This document shows positions 17,226 through 27,542 of a stretch of DNA of 64,000 nucleotides, piece after piece. A program made the position numbers and the translations under genes. Below the pieces are notes generated by a model. The model had not been told where the DNA came from. It did not search any database and saw only the letters and a list, made by a program, of their open reading frames with translations. This DNA is from Flavobacterium salilacus subsp. salilacus. Its GTDB lineage: Bacteria > Bacteroidota > Bacteroidia > Flavobacteriales > Flavobacteriaceae. Position 1 is the stretch's first letter. Every line of letters starts with the position of its first letter. The stretch is taken from NCBI RefSeq assembly GCF_004634195.1, contig NZ_SKBP01000002.1:310001-374000 (forward strand). Direction: 5' to 3'.

Positions 17226-18770
17226 TTATTTTAATTTTATAATTTTTAAGGCTTTGTCTATCCATACATTTACCTGATAGACGAGCCTTAATTTATATAT
17301 AACAGTCACATTTATCAGTAAAGAAAGCCCTGTTTTATAGATTAGATTGAGAAGGTTTGAACTTATATCGGGTAACAAATACAAGCCTATACCCGATATC
17401 AGGAATACACCTGCCAGTTTTAAGAAATCCTTATCAAAAGGCAGTAATCCAAATTTTTTATAGATAAACCAAAGCTTGGCAACATTAAATATAGTCATCG
17501 ATATAAGTGTGGCATAGGCCACCCCTGCTATACCTAAGTTGGTTTTATAAATGAATAAAATATTTAAACCCACATTTAAAAATATAAGTAATACTATGGT
17601 TACCATATTAAACCTGTAATATTTAGAGTAACTAATAATTTCGGTATTAAAACCCGTACCCATATTTATAAGTACGCTAAAACTGAGTATATATATTATA
17701 GGAAGCGTTTCTTTAAGAGCCTGCTTTGCAGGCAAAAGGCTAAATAAATCATCTAACCCTAAATAAATACAGCTTAACAAACAAGCTCCTGTAAAAAATA
17801 ATAAGCGTGCCGTTTCTTTATACTTAACTTTTAAACCTGCAATATTACCCGATGTGATATATTCGGAAATTAAAGGTGCATAAAGTGCAAAAAGACCAAC
17901 TGCCGGAACTTGTAACGTTGCTGCCATTGTAGCTCCGTTACCATATATCCCGTTAGCTTCTTCTGACAGTAAATTAAATATAAACAAACCATCTATCCTA
18001 AAAGCGAGTAGCGACCCCAAACTTCCTGCAAAAGAATATAAACTATAGTTATAGTAGTCCTTTTTTGAGAGTTGAGTAAATAGTGATTTGAAATTATATT
18101 TGAATCCGGGTTTAAAATGCCTGAATATATATATTCCTATCAATATAAAAACGAGGATATAGGATGTCATATAAATAAGCAAGGCAGGTTTTTCTGAAAG
18201 AAAATTATACAACAGCAACAAAAAAACACCGGGCAATATAATTTTAGGTATTATTTTTTCGTAAAAAGTAGGCAATGCCAGCTTTTGTATATCCTGGGCT
18301 TGCTTTCTGAACAGTTCAATATAAGCCAAAGCTATGGCTATAGGAAAAGCTATATATATATAATCAATATATACATAATCAAAAATAAAATTAGAAGTAA
18401 CTATAAAAACCAGCACAAGCACACTGATTACGGATATAGAAATAAGGCTGTAATTAAATAGTTGTTTCCTTTTTTCATTTCCCAAAGACGGATAAAACTT
18501 TATAAGTGCGTGCGAAGCTCCTAAAACCATTATGGGAAAGAGCAGTTGCGATATAGTATCTATAAATTTAACAGTACCCGAAAAAGCAAAATTGAGAGGA
18601 TAAATAAACAGAGAGGAAATAATACCTATAGCAGTACCCACATAATTTATAATTGTAAAAAAAAGAGCCTGTTTATGTAAATCTGTATTTTTCAAAGTAA
18701 TATTATTCCTGATAACAAATATAACGGGAAATGTTTCAGTAAATATAGTTTTCTTTATTTTTGATACCAT
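17226..18770 (-). CDS. polysaccharide biosynthesis flippase (Wzx/MATE-like)
   Basis: The membrane protein has 12-14 predicted helices, beginning ALFFTIINYVGTAIGIISSL and including the family-typical PIMVLGASHALIKFYPSL and SLLAFRIDGLFIFNLLS. The start at 18770 (about 514 residues) is preferred over 18806, which would overlap the divergent gene; a start still further in is possible, since the first 35 residues are poorly conserved in type. Wzx proteins move lipid-linked sugar repeat units across the inner membrane. Neighbours (methyltransferase, glycosyltransferase) fit surface glycan synthesis. Confidence 0.85.
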   Translation of the reverse strand: MVSKIKKTIFTETFPVIFVIRNNITLKNTDLHKQALFFTIINYVGTAIGIISSLFIYPLNFAFSGTVKFIDTISQLLFPIMVLGASHALIKFYPSLGNEKRKQLFNYSLISISVISVLVLVFIVTSNFIFDYVYIDYIYIAFPIAIALAYIELFRKQAQDIQKLALPTFYEKIIPKIILPGVFLLLLYNFLSEKPALLIYMTSYILVFILIGIYIFRHFKPGFKYNFKSLFTQLSKKDYYNYSLYSFAGSLGSLLAFRIDGLFIFNLLSEEANGIYGNGATMAATLQVPAVGLFALYAPLISEYITSGNIAGLKVKYKETARLLFFTGACLLSCIYLGLDDLFSLLPAKQALKETLPIIYILSFSVLINMGTGFNTEIISYSKYYRFNMVTIVLLIFLNVGLNILFIYKTNLGIAGVAYATLISMTIFNVAKLWFIYKKFGLLPFDKDFLKLAGVFLISGIGLYLLPDISSNLLNLIYKTGLSLLINVTVIYKLRLVYQVNVWIDKALKIIKLK

Positions 18771-18782
18771 AAAAAAAACAGA

Positions 18783-19304
18783 ATGTACGAAAACACTTTT
18801 CCCCATAAACGATATAAGCTTACTTTAGAATTTTTGCAAAAACATATACATCCCTCTGAAAAAATACTCGATTTGGGGGTAGCAAATCCATTCTCAAAAA
18901 TAATGGCAAACGAAGGCTACATTGTTAACAATACTGACGGGGAGGATCTTGATTTTAACCAATCAGCACTCCAAAAAAGTAATTATGATGTACTTACTGC
19001 CTTTGAAATCTTTGAGCATTTGCTAAACCCTTTTACCGTTTTACAAAATGTAGCATGTAACAAGTTAATAATATCAGTACCGCTTCGCCTGTGGTTTAGC
19101 CCGGCATATAAAAGTAAAACAGATATGTGGGACAGGCATTATCATGAATTTGAAGACTGGCAATTGGATTGGCTTTTAGAAAAGACAGGATGGGTAATAA
19201 AAGACCGAAAAAAATGGACTAATCCTTCTAAAAAGCTCGGAATACGACCATTTTTACGAAAAATAACACCTCGATATTATATAATATATGCCGAAAGAAT
19301 ATAA
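18783..19304 (+). CDS. class I SAM-dependent methyltransferase
   Basis: The 173-residue protein resembles small methyltransferases of glycan clusters: KILDLGVANPFS stands where motif I (LDxGxGxG) belongs but lacks the second and third Gly, and DVLTAFEIFEHLLNPFTVL matches the post-motif region of the methyltransferase-11/23 type. SAM binding is therefore likely but not certain. It starts 12 bases from the divergent flippase start, so the two share a control region. Substrate not predictable; sugar or lipid intermediate is an inference from the neighbours. Confidence 0.75.
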   Translation: MYENTFPHKRYKLTLEFLQKHIHPSEKILDLGVANPFSKIMANEGYIVNNTDGEDLDFNQSALQKSNYDVLTAFEIFEHLLNPFTVLQNVACNKLIISVPLRLWFSPAYKSKTDMWDRHYHEFEDWQLDWLLEKTGWVIKDRKKWTNPSKKLGIRPFLRKITPRYYIIYAERI

Positions 19305-19421
19305 AAACCGAAAGCGTGTTGCTTAACAATAAGATCAAAAATTTACTACTTTCCATTACGGTTGCTTTGGGCTGGAGAGTTTATTAAAAAAAGCCCTATT
19401 TGCATCCATTTCTATATAAAT

Positions 19422-20270
19422 ATGAAATATTACGTTATCATTCCGGCTTATAACGAAGCTGCTTTTATAAGCACTATGTTGCAATCGCTCGCACAGCAAT
19501 CGGTATTGCCTGCAAAAGCTGTTGTGGTAAACGATAACTCTACTGACGATACTGCAAAAATTACACAATCATTTTGCACAAAACACCAGTGGCTATCACT
19601 CGTAAACAAAACGTCTGAAACAGTACACATGCCGGGCAGTAAGGTAATACAGGCTTTTATGGCAGGTTATGAAACGGTTGATGAGGATTATGACATTATC
19701 GTAAAACTGGATGCCGACCTTATACTGCCTCACGATTATTTTGAAAAGGTGTTGGATGTATTTTCCAAAAATAAAAAGGCAGGTATGGCTGGCGGCTTTG
19801 CCTATATAGAGCATAACGGCGAATGGATGTTAGAAAACCTGACAGATAAAGACCATATTCGCGGAGCGTTTAAAGCCTACAGGAAAGAATGTTTTTTACA
19901 AATAGGCAAATTAAAACCGGCTATGGGCTGGGATACCGTTGATGAACTCTTGGCAAAATTTTACGGATGGGAGGTAGTAACAATAGACAGCCTTAAAGTA
20001 AAGCACCTAAAACCCACCGGAGCAAGTTATACCAAAGCATCTCGATATAAACAAGGTGAGGCTTTTTATACACTGGGCTATGGCTTTACCATTACTGCCA
20101 TTGCAGCAGCAAAGCTGGCTATGCGCAAAAAAAAACCTTTTCTGTTTGCCGATTATATAAAAGGCTTCCTTAAAGCCAAAAGAGAACGCAAAGAATTATT
20201 GGTAACCAAAGAGCAGGCAGCATACATAAGAAATTATCGGTGGAAGAAAATAAAAGGCAAACTATTTTAA
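19422..20270 (+). CDS. family 2 glycosyltransferase
   Basis: Start at 19422 gives the family N-terminus YYVIIPAYNEAAFISTML; an in-frame ATG 60 bases upstream would add an unlikely leader. The 282-residue protein has the GT-A fold with nucleotide-sugar segment VVVNDNSTDDT (about 35-45) and the metal-binding DAD at 97-99 (IIVKLDADLILP). It lacks membrane helices apart from a weak one near 225. GT2 enzymes invert the sugar linkage. It belongs with the flippase and methyltransferase to a small glycan gene group. Confidence 0.9.
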   Translation: MKYYVIIPAYNEAAFISTMLQSLAQQSVLPAKAVVVNDNSTDDTAKITQSFCTKHQWLSLVNKTSETVHMPGSKVIQAFMAGYETVDEDYDIIVKLDADLILPHDYFEKVLDVFSKNKKAGMAGGFAYIEHNGEWMLENLTDKDHIRGAFKAYRKECFLQIGKLKPAMGWDTVDELLAKFYGWEVVTIDSLKVKHLKPTGASYTKASRYKQGEAFYTLGYGFTITAIAAAKLAMRKKKPFLFADYIKGFLKAKRERKELLVTKEQAAYIRNYRWKKIKGKLF

Positions 20271-20349
20271 TAAAGTAGTATTAAAAAACTATTAAGAGCC
20301 ATTAAAAAGTGCCCGCAATTAGGTACTTTAGCAGATATTTTGATTTTAA

Positions 20350-21090
20350 ATGATAAAAGCTTTACACCAGATTGGATTATACTTCATAATGATAAAGGAA
20401 GTATTTACTAAACCCACCAAATGGAGAGTAATGAAGCCACTGATATTTAAAGAAATAGACGATCTTATAATCGGTTCTTTAGGAATTGTGGCCTTTATAT
20501 CTTTCTTTATAGGCGGGGTTGTAGCTATACAAACAGCGCTCAACTTAACCAATCCGCTCATACCGAAAGATCTTATTGCATTTGCTACAAGACAATCAGT
20601 AATCCTTGAGTTTGCCCCCACCTTTATTTCTATAATTATGGCAGGACGTGCAGGCTCTTATATTACATCGAGTATTGGTACTATGCGGGTAACCGAACAA
20701 ATAGATGCACTTGAAGTAATGGGGGTTAATACTATAAATTATCTTATTTTTCCTAAAATAGTAGCTTTTACCCTCTACCCGTTTGTTATTGCAATATCAA
20801 TGTTTCTGGGCATCTTGGGAGGGCTTATGGCAGGCGTATATGGTGGGTTTATAGGCTTTGATCAGTTTATAGTCGGGATACAAACCGAATTTATACCTTT
20901 TCACGTTTTTTATGCTTTCTCAAAAACATTTATTTTCGGTATGCTCCTGGCAACTATACCTTCTTTTCATGGATTTTACATGAAGGGAGGCGCTCTGGAA
21001 GTTGGTAAAGCAAGTACTACGTCATTTGTATGGACCAGCGTAGTTATTATTCTTGTAAACTATATTCTTACCCAATTACTTTTAAGCTGA
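20350..21090 (+). CDS. MlaE-type ABC transporter permease
   Basis: The 246-residue membrane protein has five or six helices and the MlaE/YrbE core: GGVVAIQTALNL, FAPTFISIIMAGRAGSYITS, and EQIDALEVMGVNTINYLIFPK. Known of the family: permease for phospholipid or hydrophobic lipid trafficking between inner and outer membrane. Its stop shares one base with the start of the ATPase gene (TGATG), so the two are translationally coupled. An MCE-domain (MlaD-like) gene, expected as third subunit, is not next to them here. Confidence 0.92.
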   Translation: MIKALHQIGLYFIMIKEVFTKPTKWRVMKPLIFKEIDDLIIGSLGIVAFISFFIGGVVAIQTALNLTNPLIPKDLIAFATRQSVILEFAPTFISIIMAGRAGSYITSSIGTMRVTEQIDALEVMGVNTINYLIFPKIVAFTLYPFVIAISMFLGILGGLMAGVYGGFIGFDQFIVGIQTEFIPFHVFYAFSKTFIFGMLLATIPSFHGFYMKGGALEVGKASTTSFVWTSVVIILVNYILTQLLLS

Positions 21091-21875
21091 TGATAGAGAT
21101 AAAAAATATAGAGAAGTCGTTTGGAGAAACAAAAGTGCTAAAGGGTATATCTACCATTTTTGAAACAGGAAAAACAAACCTCATTATAGGACGAAGCGGC
21201 TCGGGTAAAACAGTATTGATAAAAACATTGTTGGGCTTAAACCAACCGGACTCGGGCAGTATATCTTTTGACGGAAGGATATACTCTGAACTAAGTCCTG
21301 ATGAGAAAAGAACGCTGCGTACAGAGATGGGGATGGTATTTCAGGGCAGTGCCCTTTTCGACTCAATGTCGGTTGAGGATAATGTGGCTTTCCCGCTAAA
21401 AATGTTTACGACTAAAAGAACCTCTGAAATTAAAAACAGAGTAAATATAGTTTTGGACAGGGTAAACCTTAAAGATGCCAATAAAAAATTTCCTGCCGAA
21501 CTTTCGGGAGGTATGCAAAAAAGGGTTGCTATAGCGAGAGCCATAGTAAATAATCCTAAATATTTATTTTGCGATGAGCCTAATTCTGGGCTTGATCCGG
21601 AAACTTCTATAGTTATTGATGAGTTGATACAGGAAATTACACGCGAATATAAAATGACAACTGTTATTAATACTCACGATATGAACTCTGTTTTACAAAT
21701 AGGAGAAAAAATTATATTCCTTAAAAACGGATATAAAGAATGGGAAGGTAATAATGAGGAAATACTGGAAACCAGAAACAGATCGATAGTAGAGTTTGTT
21801 TATTCTTCCGAATTGTTTAAAAAGGTAAGGGAAAATCTCCTCGCCGAAGAAGACGAGGAGAATAATAATAACTAA
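21090..21875 (+). CDS. MlaF-type ABC transporter ATP-binding protein
   Basis: Start at 21090 gives IEIKNIEKSFGETKVLKGIS, the usual beginning of the domain. The 261-residue ATPase has Walker A GRSGSGKT (34-41), signature LSGGMQKRVAIARAI, Walker B YLFCDEPNSGLDPET and a switch His in TVINTHDMN. It pairs with the overlapping MlaE-type permease and powers lipid transport in the envelope. The C-terminal 25 residues are acidic (LLAEEDEENNNN). It ends 15 bases before the convergent adhesin-like gene with no obvious terminator. Confidence 0.93.
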   Translation: MIEIKNIEKSFGETKVLKGISTIFETGKTNLIIGRSGSGKTVLIKTLLGLNQPDSGSISFDGRIYSELSPDEKRTLRTEMGMVFQGSALFDSMSVEDNVAFPLKMFTTKRTSEIKNRVNIVLDRVNLKDANKKFPAELSGGMQKRVAIARAIVNNPKYLFCDEPNSGLDPETSIVIDELIQEITREYKMTTVINTHDMNSVLQIGEKIIFLKNGYKEWEGNNEEILETRNRSIVEFVYSSELFKKVRENLLAEEDEENNNN

Positions 21876-21889
21876 CTTCTCTTTTTCTT

Positions 21890-24800
21890 TTATTGCTCTC
21901 TTTGCAGGTATACCCAGCCTGTTACTTTTTTACCGGCGGATAACGTTACCACGTAAAAGTAAGTTCCTGTAGGCAGGTCGCCCTTATCACTCTGACCATA
22001 CCACTCGTTTATATAATTCTCCCTTTCATATACCTGTAACCCGTACCTGTTAAATATTTGAAGGTCTTTTACATCAAGATTAGATAAGTCAAATGTTTGG
22101 TTATAGCCATCATCATTAGGCGAAATACCTCGCGGTATAAAGCATGATGTGTTTTCTACCATTATCGATGCTTCTACACTACAGCCTTCAGTATTGGTAA
22201 CGGTTACAAAATATTCGCCTGTTGCAAGGTCTGTTATTACTGCTTCTTCACCAGTATAACTATAACCATCAGGTCCTGACCATTGAAACTGCGAACCGGT
22301 CATTTCATCAATATTAGTTATCGAAATAATGTATTCAAAATTTTCACAACCGGCTTCAAGCGCTACTTCAAACCCTGCTACATTTTGAGTGATGCTTACA
22401 GATTCTGATGTTTCACAACCACTATTGTTCACAAACACCTCATAAGTACCTATTTCAAAAACCTGAATATCACTGTCTGTAACACCTGATATAAGCTCTC
22501 CTTCATAATACCACTCAAAAGTTACATTCGCTGTTTCAAAGTTTTGCGGGGCTACGCCTATTATTGTACTTTGTCCTTCACACAAGGCGGTTTCACCTTG
22601 TATGTCAAAAGCAGGTATTGCATTAACGGTTACATTAACGGTAGCAACCGGAGATGTACAACCGTTTGCCGTAGCAGTAACACTATATATTCCCGTAGCA
22701 GAAACGCCTGCATCGGCAATAAGCGGGTTAGCATCTGCCGATGTAAAATTGTCAGGACCTGTCCATTGGTAAGTAACCCCGGCTTGCGGTACAACTGAAA
22801 ACTGAACATCTTCACCTTCACACACGGGATTAACTGCTGCTAAAGAAGGAGTTTGCGGTATATCGTTTAGCGTAAGTGTTATAATTGCTTCATCAAAAGA
22901 ATCGCATAATCCGTTTACAGTATATTTAAAATTGTAAGTTCCTGCTGCTAAACCATCGGTATCCAGCATATTTCCTGTAAGTGCGCCACTTGTATCAGTA
23001 TCTTCCCATGTACCACCGTTATCATGCGGAGTAGTAAGGTAGTCCGTAAGGTTAATAACAGCTCCTTCATTACATACTGTATTACTTACATCTCCACCTG
23101 CATTAGGCAATGCGTTAGCTGTTACTTCATATTCCAATACTTGGTTCATACAAGAATTCTCGTTAGTAGTGGTTATACTGACATAATATGTACCTGAATC
23201 TGCTATTGAATCAAAATTAAGAAAGGTCAGACTGTTTGTGGTACTAAGTATGTTATCAGGGTTTGACGCTTCATACCATTCATAATTAAGGAATGAGAAA
23301 GGCTGTACCGAAAGCGTACTTTCTTCTCCTTCACAAAATCCTGAAGCAGAAATAGCAACAGGGTCTAAAGCATTTATATTGAACTGGGCGTTTACTATAT
23401 TACCGCAATCATCAGTAACCTGAAAGTTATAGTAAGCTGCTTCTATACCCGAAAATATATTCGAAGTACCGTTATCAACTAAAAAGGGCTCTCCGTTTTT
23501 AGTTGTAATTTTGTAAGTAAACGGTGCCACACCCTCTACCTCTACGGCTACTTCTGTGAGTCCGCCCGCACACGGAAAGCTAAATACATCTGTTATAACA
23601 GGTGCTCCGGTAAAGGTAAAAGTATCTATAACAGAGAAGCAAAAGCTATTTACCGTGCTACTGTTAGAATAAGTATAGAAAGCCTTTATTATACGAAAAT
23701 CGCCTATGGTGGAATAGAATGGTAATGCCTCCGGGGCAAGATTTAAATCAACAACATCAGAGTTCGCACCGTTTGGCAAGCCTGAGGTATAGGGTGTGCC
23801 TGTTACAGGGTCTCCCCAAGTATCGGTATCCTCGTCATAGCGTTGCAGCCAAAACGACTGTACATAATTACCGTTACTAAAGTGATTTACATCTACCTGA
23901 AAAGAACCGCAATAAGGTATTACCTCTACTTCATTGATTTGTATGGTATAACCTATTACATCTGTCAATTTGATGCGCTCTATGCCGCACTCATCATTAG
24001 TGGTAAACTCATAACTTCCTGCCGGTAACGAATCCATATAAAAATCGCCGTTGGTAGCAATATTGCCCGATACATCTATAGGATAAGTATCACTATATTC
24101 TGCAGGACCATCAGTAATAATTACAGTTACAAGGTCACCATCAGCATTAAGGCGTATTGAGCCAAAGCCTTCTTCGCATCCGGGGCGTTGTAATACGCTT
24201 ATATTCGGGCTTCCGCCTGTAACCTCTACTTCTACCTCCTCTGTATATTCATCGCCACAGGAATCGATTATCTCAAAAGTATAGTTGCCTAAAGGCAAAT
24301 CTCCCATCATAAAAATACCCTCGCCATCTACCAGCTCACTTACGTCTTGAGGAAGAGTTCCTTCATACCCTTCGTGGGCTTCGGTTATTATTATACTGGT
24401 TATTATTCTGGTATTAATTTCTATCTCTACACTGCCTACATCTGAGCCACATGTTGCATTTACGCTTACCTGTGGTTGCAGTTCCGGGGGTGAAATTTCG
24501 AAATCTCCGGTATAGCTTCTTCCGCAGGCGTCGTTAAGGGTTACGGTATAATTTCCTTCCGGTACAGGGTTACCTTCTGAAAAATATACTGCGCTGCCAT
24601 CAAAATTAGGATGATTTACGTTATAATCGGTCGGGTTAAACCCTGCGGGTGCCACATCAAAACTAATTGTAACAGGCCCTACAAAATTAATGGGATTTAT
24701 AGTAAGTGAATTATCATTACAACCAAAGTTATCTACTGAATTGCCAAACTGAAGTTTTTGATCAACTACATTATTATTTCTGGTGAAAATATTACCGCAA

Positions 24801-25660
24801 GCATCGGTTACCACTAAGTCGTAGTGATACTCCTGGTCATTATAAAAAGGGATTTCTGCATATACTGTATTTGGATTTGTAATACTGCCGGTTGTTACTG
24901 TTTCTGTAACTATTGACGGCGCGCCTCCTCCGGGCGGATATACAGAATATTGAAAAGTAAGTGGCCAAAAAATATTGTATCCGCTTGTAGCAACGGTATA
25001 ATTATTACCCACTACTATGGTATTACAGTCAGGCAATTCTCCGCCTATAAATACAGGCCCTCCTATATTTATTGCTGTATTATCCTGTATTACCTGAACT
25101 GTGTTTACCACTGCCTCGCCACAATTATCATAAACCCTTATAGTGTATAACCCTGTAGGTAAGTTATTAAAAACATTTGATGGCTGTTGTGGTGTGGTTA
25201 CAGGTCCTGATAATATTTCATAGGATACTGCATTGCCCGTAAGTACATTTACGGTAATCAATCCGTCATTACCACATTGTACTTTTTGGGTAGTAAGACC
25301 ATAGGTAAGCAGTATTACCTGATTGGCAATAACAGCATTTGCCTGGCTTGTGTTAGACAATGCTCCTAATGATTGTGTGGCTACCACAAGATAGCTGCCT
25401 GCCGAAAGCCCGGTAGCAGTATTAGCAGTAACAACAGTTACGGGTGTGGTAGTATCGGGCAATAAATATACTGCATAATCTATAGAAGCCGCAGGATCAT
25501 TGCCTGTAACGGTAAATGTAAGTGCTCCATTACCCAAACAGGTTTGGGGCGTGGGTGTAACTGTTAACGTAAATTCGGGAAGTTGTCCATAAGAAAACAG
25601 CGTACAGAAAAGCAATACAAAAACAGCGATTGTTTTTTTTATTGGTAGGTGATTAATCAT
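21890..25660 (-). CDS. large secreted adhesin-like protein with type B type IX sorting domain
   Basis: The 1256-residue protein has a signal peptide (ends LFSYGQ), many Cys-containing immunoglobulin/SprB-like beta modules of 70-90 residues (for example segments ending GNYTFEIIDSCGDEY and GSYEFTTNDECGIE), PKD/Ig-like repeats in the C-terminal half (ATGIYSVTATANGCTS) and a terminal gliding-motility C-domain: FIPRGISPNDDGYNQTFDLS, LQIFNRYGLQVYER and GTYFYVVTLSAGKK. This type B sorting domain directs export by the type IX system to the cell surface or medium. Function is likely adhesion or gliding; ligand unknown. It is monocistronic or last in the manC operon. Confidence 0.88.
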   Translation of the reverse strand: MINHLPIKKTIAVFVLLFCTLFSYGQLPEFTLTVTPTPQTCLGNGALTFTVTGNDPAASIDYAVYLLPDTTTPVTVVTANTATGLSAGSYLVVATQSLGALSNTSQANAVIANQVILLTYGLTTQKVQCGNDGLITVNVLTGNAVSYEILSGPVTTPQQPSNVFNNLPTGLYTIRVYDNCGEAVVNTVQVIQDNTAINIGGPVFIGGELPDCNTIVVGNNYTVATSGYNIFWPLTFQYSVYPPGGGAPSIVTETVTTGSITNPNTVYAEIPFYNDQEYHYDLVVTDACGNIFTRNNNVVDQKLQFGNSVDNFGCNDNSLTINPINFVGPVTISFDVAPAGFNPTDYNVNHPNFDGSAVYFSEGNPVPEGNYTVTLNDACGRSYTGDFEISPPELQPQVSVNATCGSDVGSVEIEINTRIITSIIITEAHEGYEGTLPQDVSELVDGEGIFMMGDLPLGNYTFEIIDSCGDEYTEEVEVEVTGGSPNISVLQRPGCEEGFGSIRLNADGDLVTVIITDGPAEYSDTYPIDVSGNIATNGDFYMDSLPAGSYEFTTNDECGIERIKLTDVIGYTIQINEVEVIPYCGSFQVDVNHFSNGNYVQSFWLQRYDEDTDTWGDPVTGTPYTSGLPNGANSDVVDLNLAPEALPFYSTIGDFRIIKAFYTYSNSSTVNSFCFSVIDTFTFTGAPVITDVFSFPCAGGLTEVAVEVEGVAPFTYKITTKNGEPFLVDNGTSNIFSGIEAAYYNFQVTDDCGNIVNAQFNINALDPVAISASGFCEGEESTLSVQPFSFLNYEWYEASNPDNILSTTNSLTFLNFDSIADSGTYYVSITTTNENSCMNQVLEYEVTANALPNAGGDVSNTVCNEGAVINLTDYLTTPHDNGGTWEDTDTSGALTGNMLDTDGLAAGTYNFKYTVNGLCDSFDEAIITLTLNDIPQTPSLAAVNPVCEGEDVQFSVVPQAGVTYQWTGPDNFTSADANPLIADAGVSATGIYSVTATANGCTSPVATVNVTVNAIPAFDIQGETALCEGQSTIIGVAPQNFETANVTFEWYYEGELISGVTDSDIQVFEIGTYEVFVNNSGCETSESVSITQNVAGFEVALEAGCENFEYIISITNIDEMTGSQFQWSGPDGYSYTGEEAVITDLATGEYFVTVTNTEGCSVEASIMVENTSCFIPRGISPNDDGYNQTFDLSNLDVKDLQIFNRYGLQVYERENYINEWYGQSDKGDLPTGTYFYVVTLSAGKKVTGWVYLQREQ

Positions 25661-25790
25661 AGAGTTTTTTTTAAACCTGATAAAGATAAATATTATGTTA
25701 ATCAGGCAATGGCATCGATAGCTAATTTAACAGAAACATCTTAAACAGATTATACCCTACCTTAAAACCTTACTTTTTTATAATACTATG

Positions 25791-26855
25791 TTATGGTGAA
25801 GGAACAATGCTTATAAATTTTTTTATTTCCTGCTCTTTATTTTTAGGGTAAATTAAGAGTATATCTCCCCTATCTACTACTATAAAGTTATCAAGACCAT
25901 CTATCACTACTGTTTTACCTTTATCCGTACGAATGATATTGTTTGTAGTATTTTCCATGAAAACTTCGGCATTAATTACTGCATTATTGTTTTCATCTTT
26001 GTTGAGCTTATCATAAAGCGAACCCCATGTTCCTAAATCATTCCAGCCAAAAGTTGCAGGTATTACATACACGTTATCAGCACTTTCCATTACCGCATAA
26101 TCTATAGAGATATTATCTGACTTAACATAATTTTCATCAATAAAAGCTCTTTCTCCTTCAACGTTATAGTTATTATATCCGCCATCAAAAAGGGCATACA
26201 TTGCAGGCTGAAATTTCTGAAATGCACTGATTATCGATTTTATGCTCCAAATAAAAATACCTGCATTCCACAAAAAGTTGCCACTGCTCAAAAAAGCTTT
26301 GGCTGTTTCATAATCAGGTTTCTCTCTAAAATGCGATACTTTTTTTACTGCATTGTTATCTGATTTATTATACTCAATATACCCATAGCCTGTATTAGGA
26401 AATGTAGGCTGTATGCCAAGTGTCATCAGCACATTTTCTTTTTCGGCATATTCAAACGAACGGCTGAGGTTATCTATAAAAGCATCTTCGTTTTCTATCC
26501 AGTGGTCGCTTGGCGCTACCACCATAACGGCATCCGGATTTAGCTTTTTGATTTTTAATGATGCATACAAAATACAAGGGGCAGTATTGCGCATAGCAGG
26601 CTCGAGTACTACCTGCTCCTGTTTTATTTGAGGCAGTTGTTGTAAAACCTGATCGTTATACTTATCATTGGTAAGAATAAATATATTTTCGTGGGGAATT
26701 ATTCTTGTCAGCCTGTTAAATGTTTTCTGGATAAGCGTTTCGCCTGTTCCCAACATATCATGAAATTGTTTGGGGAACTCTTCTGTACTTACAGGCCAAA
26801 ATCTTGAACCCACACCACCTGCCATTATTACTGCATAATAATTATTATTCATCAC
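25791..26855 (-). CDS. manC: mannose-1-phosphate guanylyltransferase
   Basis: The 354-residue enzyme makes GDP-mannose from GTP and mannose-1-phosphate for surface glycans. The nucleotide-binding signature is AVIMAGGVGSRFWPVSTEEF with PKQF, then ENIFILTNDKYNDQV, VVAPSDHW (metal and sugar site) and REKPDYETAKAF. There is no C-terminal isomerase domain, so it is monofunctional. It lies 76 bases after the SprT-like gene on the same strand. A second ATG one codon later is also possible as start. Confidence 0.92.
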   Translation of the reverse strand: MMNNNYYAVIMAGGVGSRFWPVSTEEFPKQFHDMLGTGETLIQKTFNRLTRIIPHENIFILTNDKYNDQVLQQLPQIKQEQVVLEPAMRNTAPCILYASLKIKKLNPDAVMVVAPSDHWIENEDAFIDNLSRSFEYAEKENVLMTLGIQPTFPNTGYGYIEYNKSDNNAVKKVSHFREKPDYETAKAFLSSGNFLWNAGIFIWSIKSIISAFQKFQPAMYALFDGGYNNYNVEGERAFIDENYVKSDNISIDYAVMESADNVYVIPATFGWNDLGTWGSLYDKLNKDENNNAVINAEVFMENTTNNIIRTDKGKTVVIDGLDNFIVVDRGDILLIYPKNKEQEIKKFISIVPSP

Positions 26856-26930
26856 TTAGTTTTAAAAATATTTAGTAAAGATTTTATAAATCCATACAGT
26901 TAAAATGGATTTTTACTCTCTTTAGCATAA

Positions 26931-27527
26931 TTAAGGCAGTAACTCTACCTCTGCATTAGGGTTAAATAAATAAATTTTGCCCGTACTCATCTCAAGGCAC
27001 TCATAGCGTTTTACCCGTTGTGCCCCTTTTTTAAAAATTTTTCCGTTATGGATGCGGAAATTACTGCCATATGGTATCTCAAAGATATAATTCTTTTCTG
27101 ACTTTTCATCAAATTGCTTTAATGCAATAGACAATGTAGCATCGGTATCGCTGCTTGCCTTTGGGTTTCTGAAGTGTCTTGCAAGCAGCGGTAATAACTG
27201 ATTAGGGAAAATCTCAGGCCGAATGAACGGTACCATTAACTGCTGAAATGTATATTTCCACTCCTGCCCGTGAGGCTTTATGTTGCGCCCATATTTTTCA
27301 AATGCGGCAAGATGAGCTATTTCGTGTACGAGGGTTATTAAAAAACGATACTTGTTAAGGTTTGCATTTACCGTTATCTGATGATAACCCCGCGCATCCC
27401 TCCTGTAGTCACCATGCCGTGTAACTCTTTCGTTTACTATTTTAAGATTTACGCCATGGTGTTTAATCATCTCAAAAATGATGTCAACAGCATGTTCGGG
27501 TAAATATGGGGCGATAATATGCTTCAC
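26931..27527 (-). CDS. SprT-like zinc metalloprotein
   Basis: The 198-residue protein has the zinc motif HEIAH (68-72) and the third ligand His86 in IKPHGQEW, which defines SprT-like (WSS1/SPRTN-related fold) proteins. Known of the family: predicted metalloproteases, in eukaryotes active on DNA-protein cross-links; in bacteria mostly uncharacterised. The C-terminus contains a small basic region (HNGKIFKKGAQRVKRYEC) that may bind nucleic acid. It lies 15 bases behind the SDR gene in a minus-strand operon. Confidence 0.88.
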   Translation of the reverse strand: MKHIIAPYLPEHAVDIIFEMIKHHGVNLKIVNERVTRHGDYRRDARGYHQITVNANLNKYRFLITLVHEIAHLAAFEKYGRNIKPHGQEWKYTFQQLMVPFIRPEIFPNQLLPLLARHFRNPKASSDTDATLSIALKQFDEKSEKNYIFEIPYGSNFRIHNGKIFKKGAQRVKRYECLEMSTGKIYLFNPNAEVELLP

Positions 27528-27542
27528 AATACTAATAATTCT

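Noticed and set aside
26888..26912. Hairpin AAATCCAT/ATGGATTT between manC and the SprT-like gene
   Set aside because: The T-tract is on the plus strand where no gene ends; on the minus strand the tail is only TTTATAAAA, so a terminator is not well supported.
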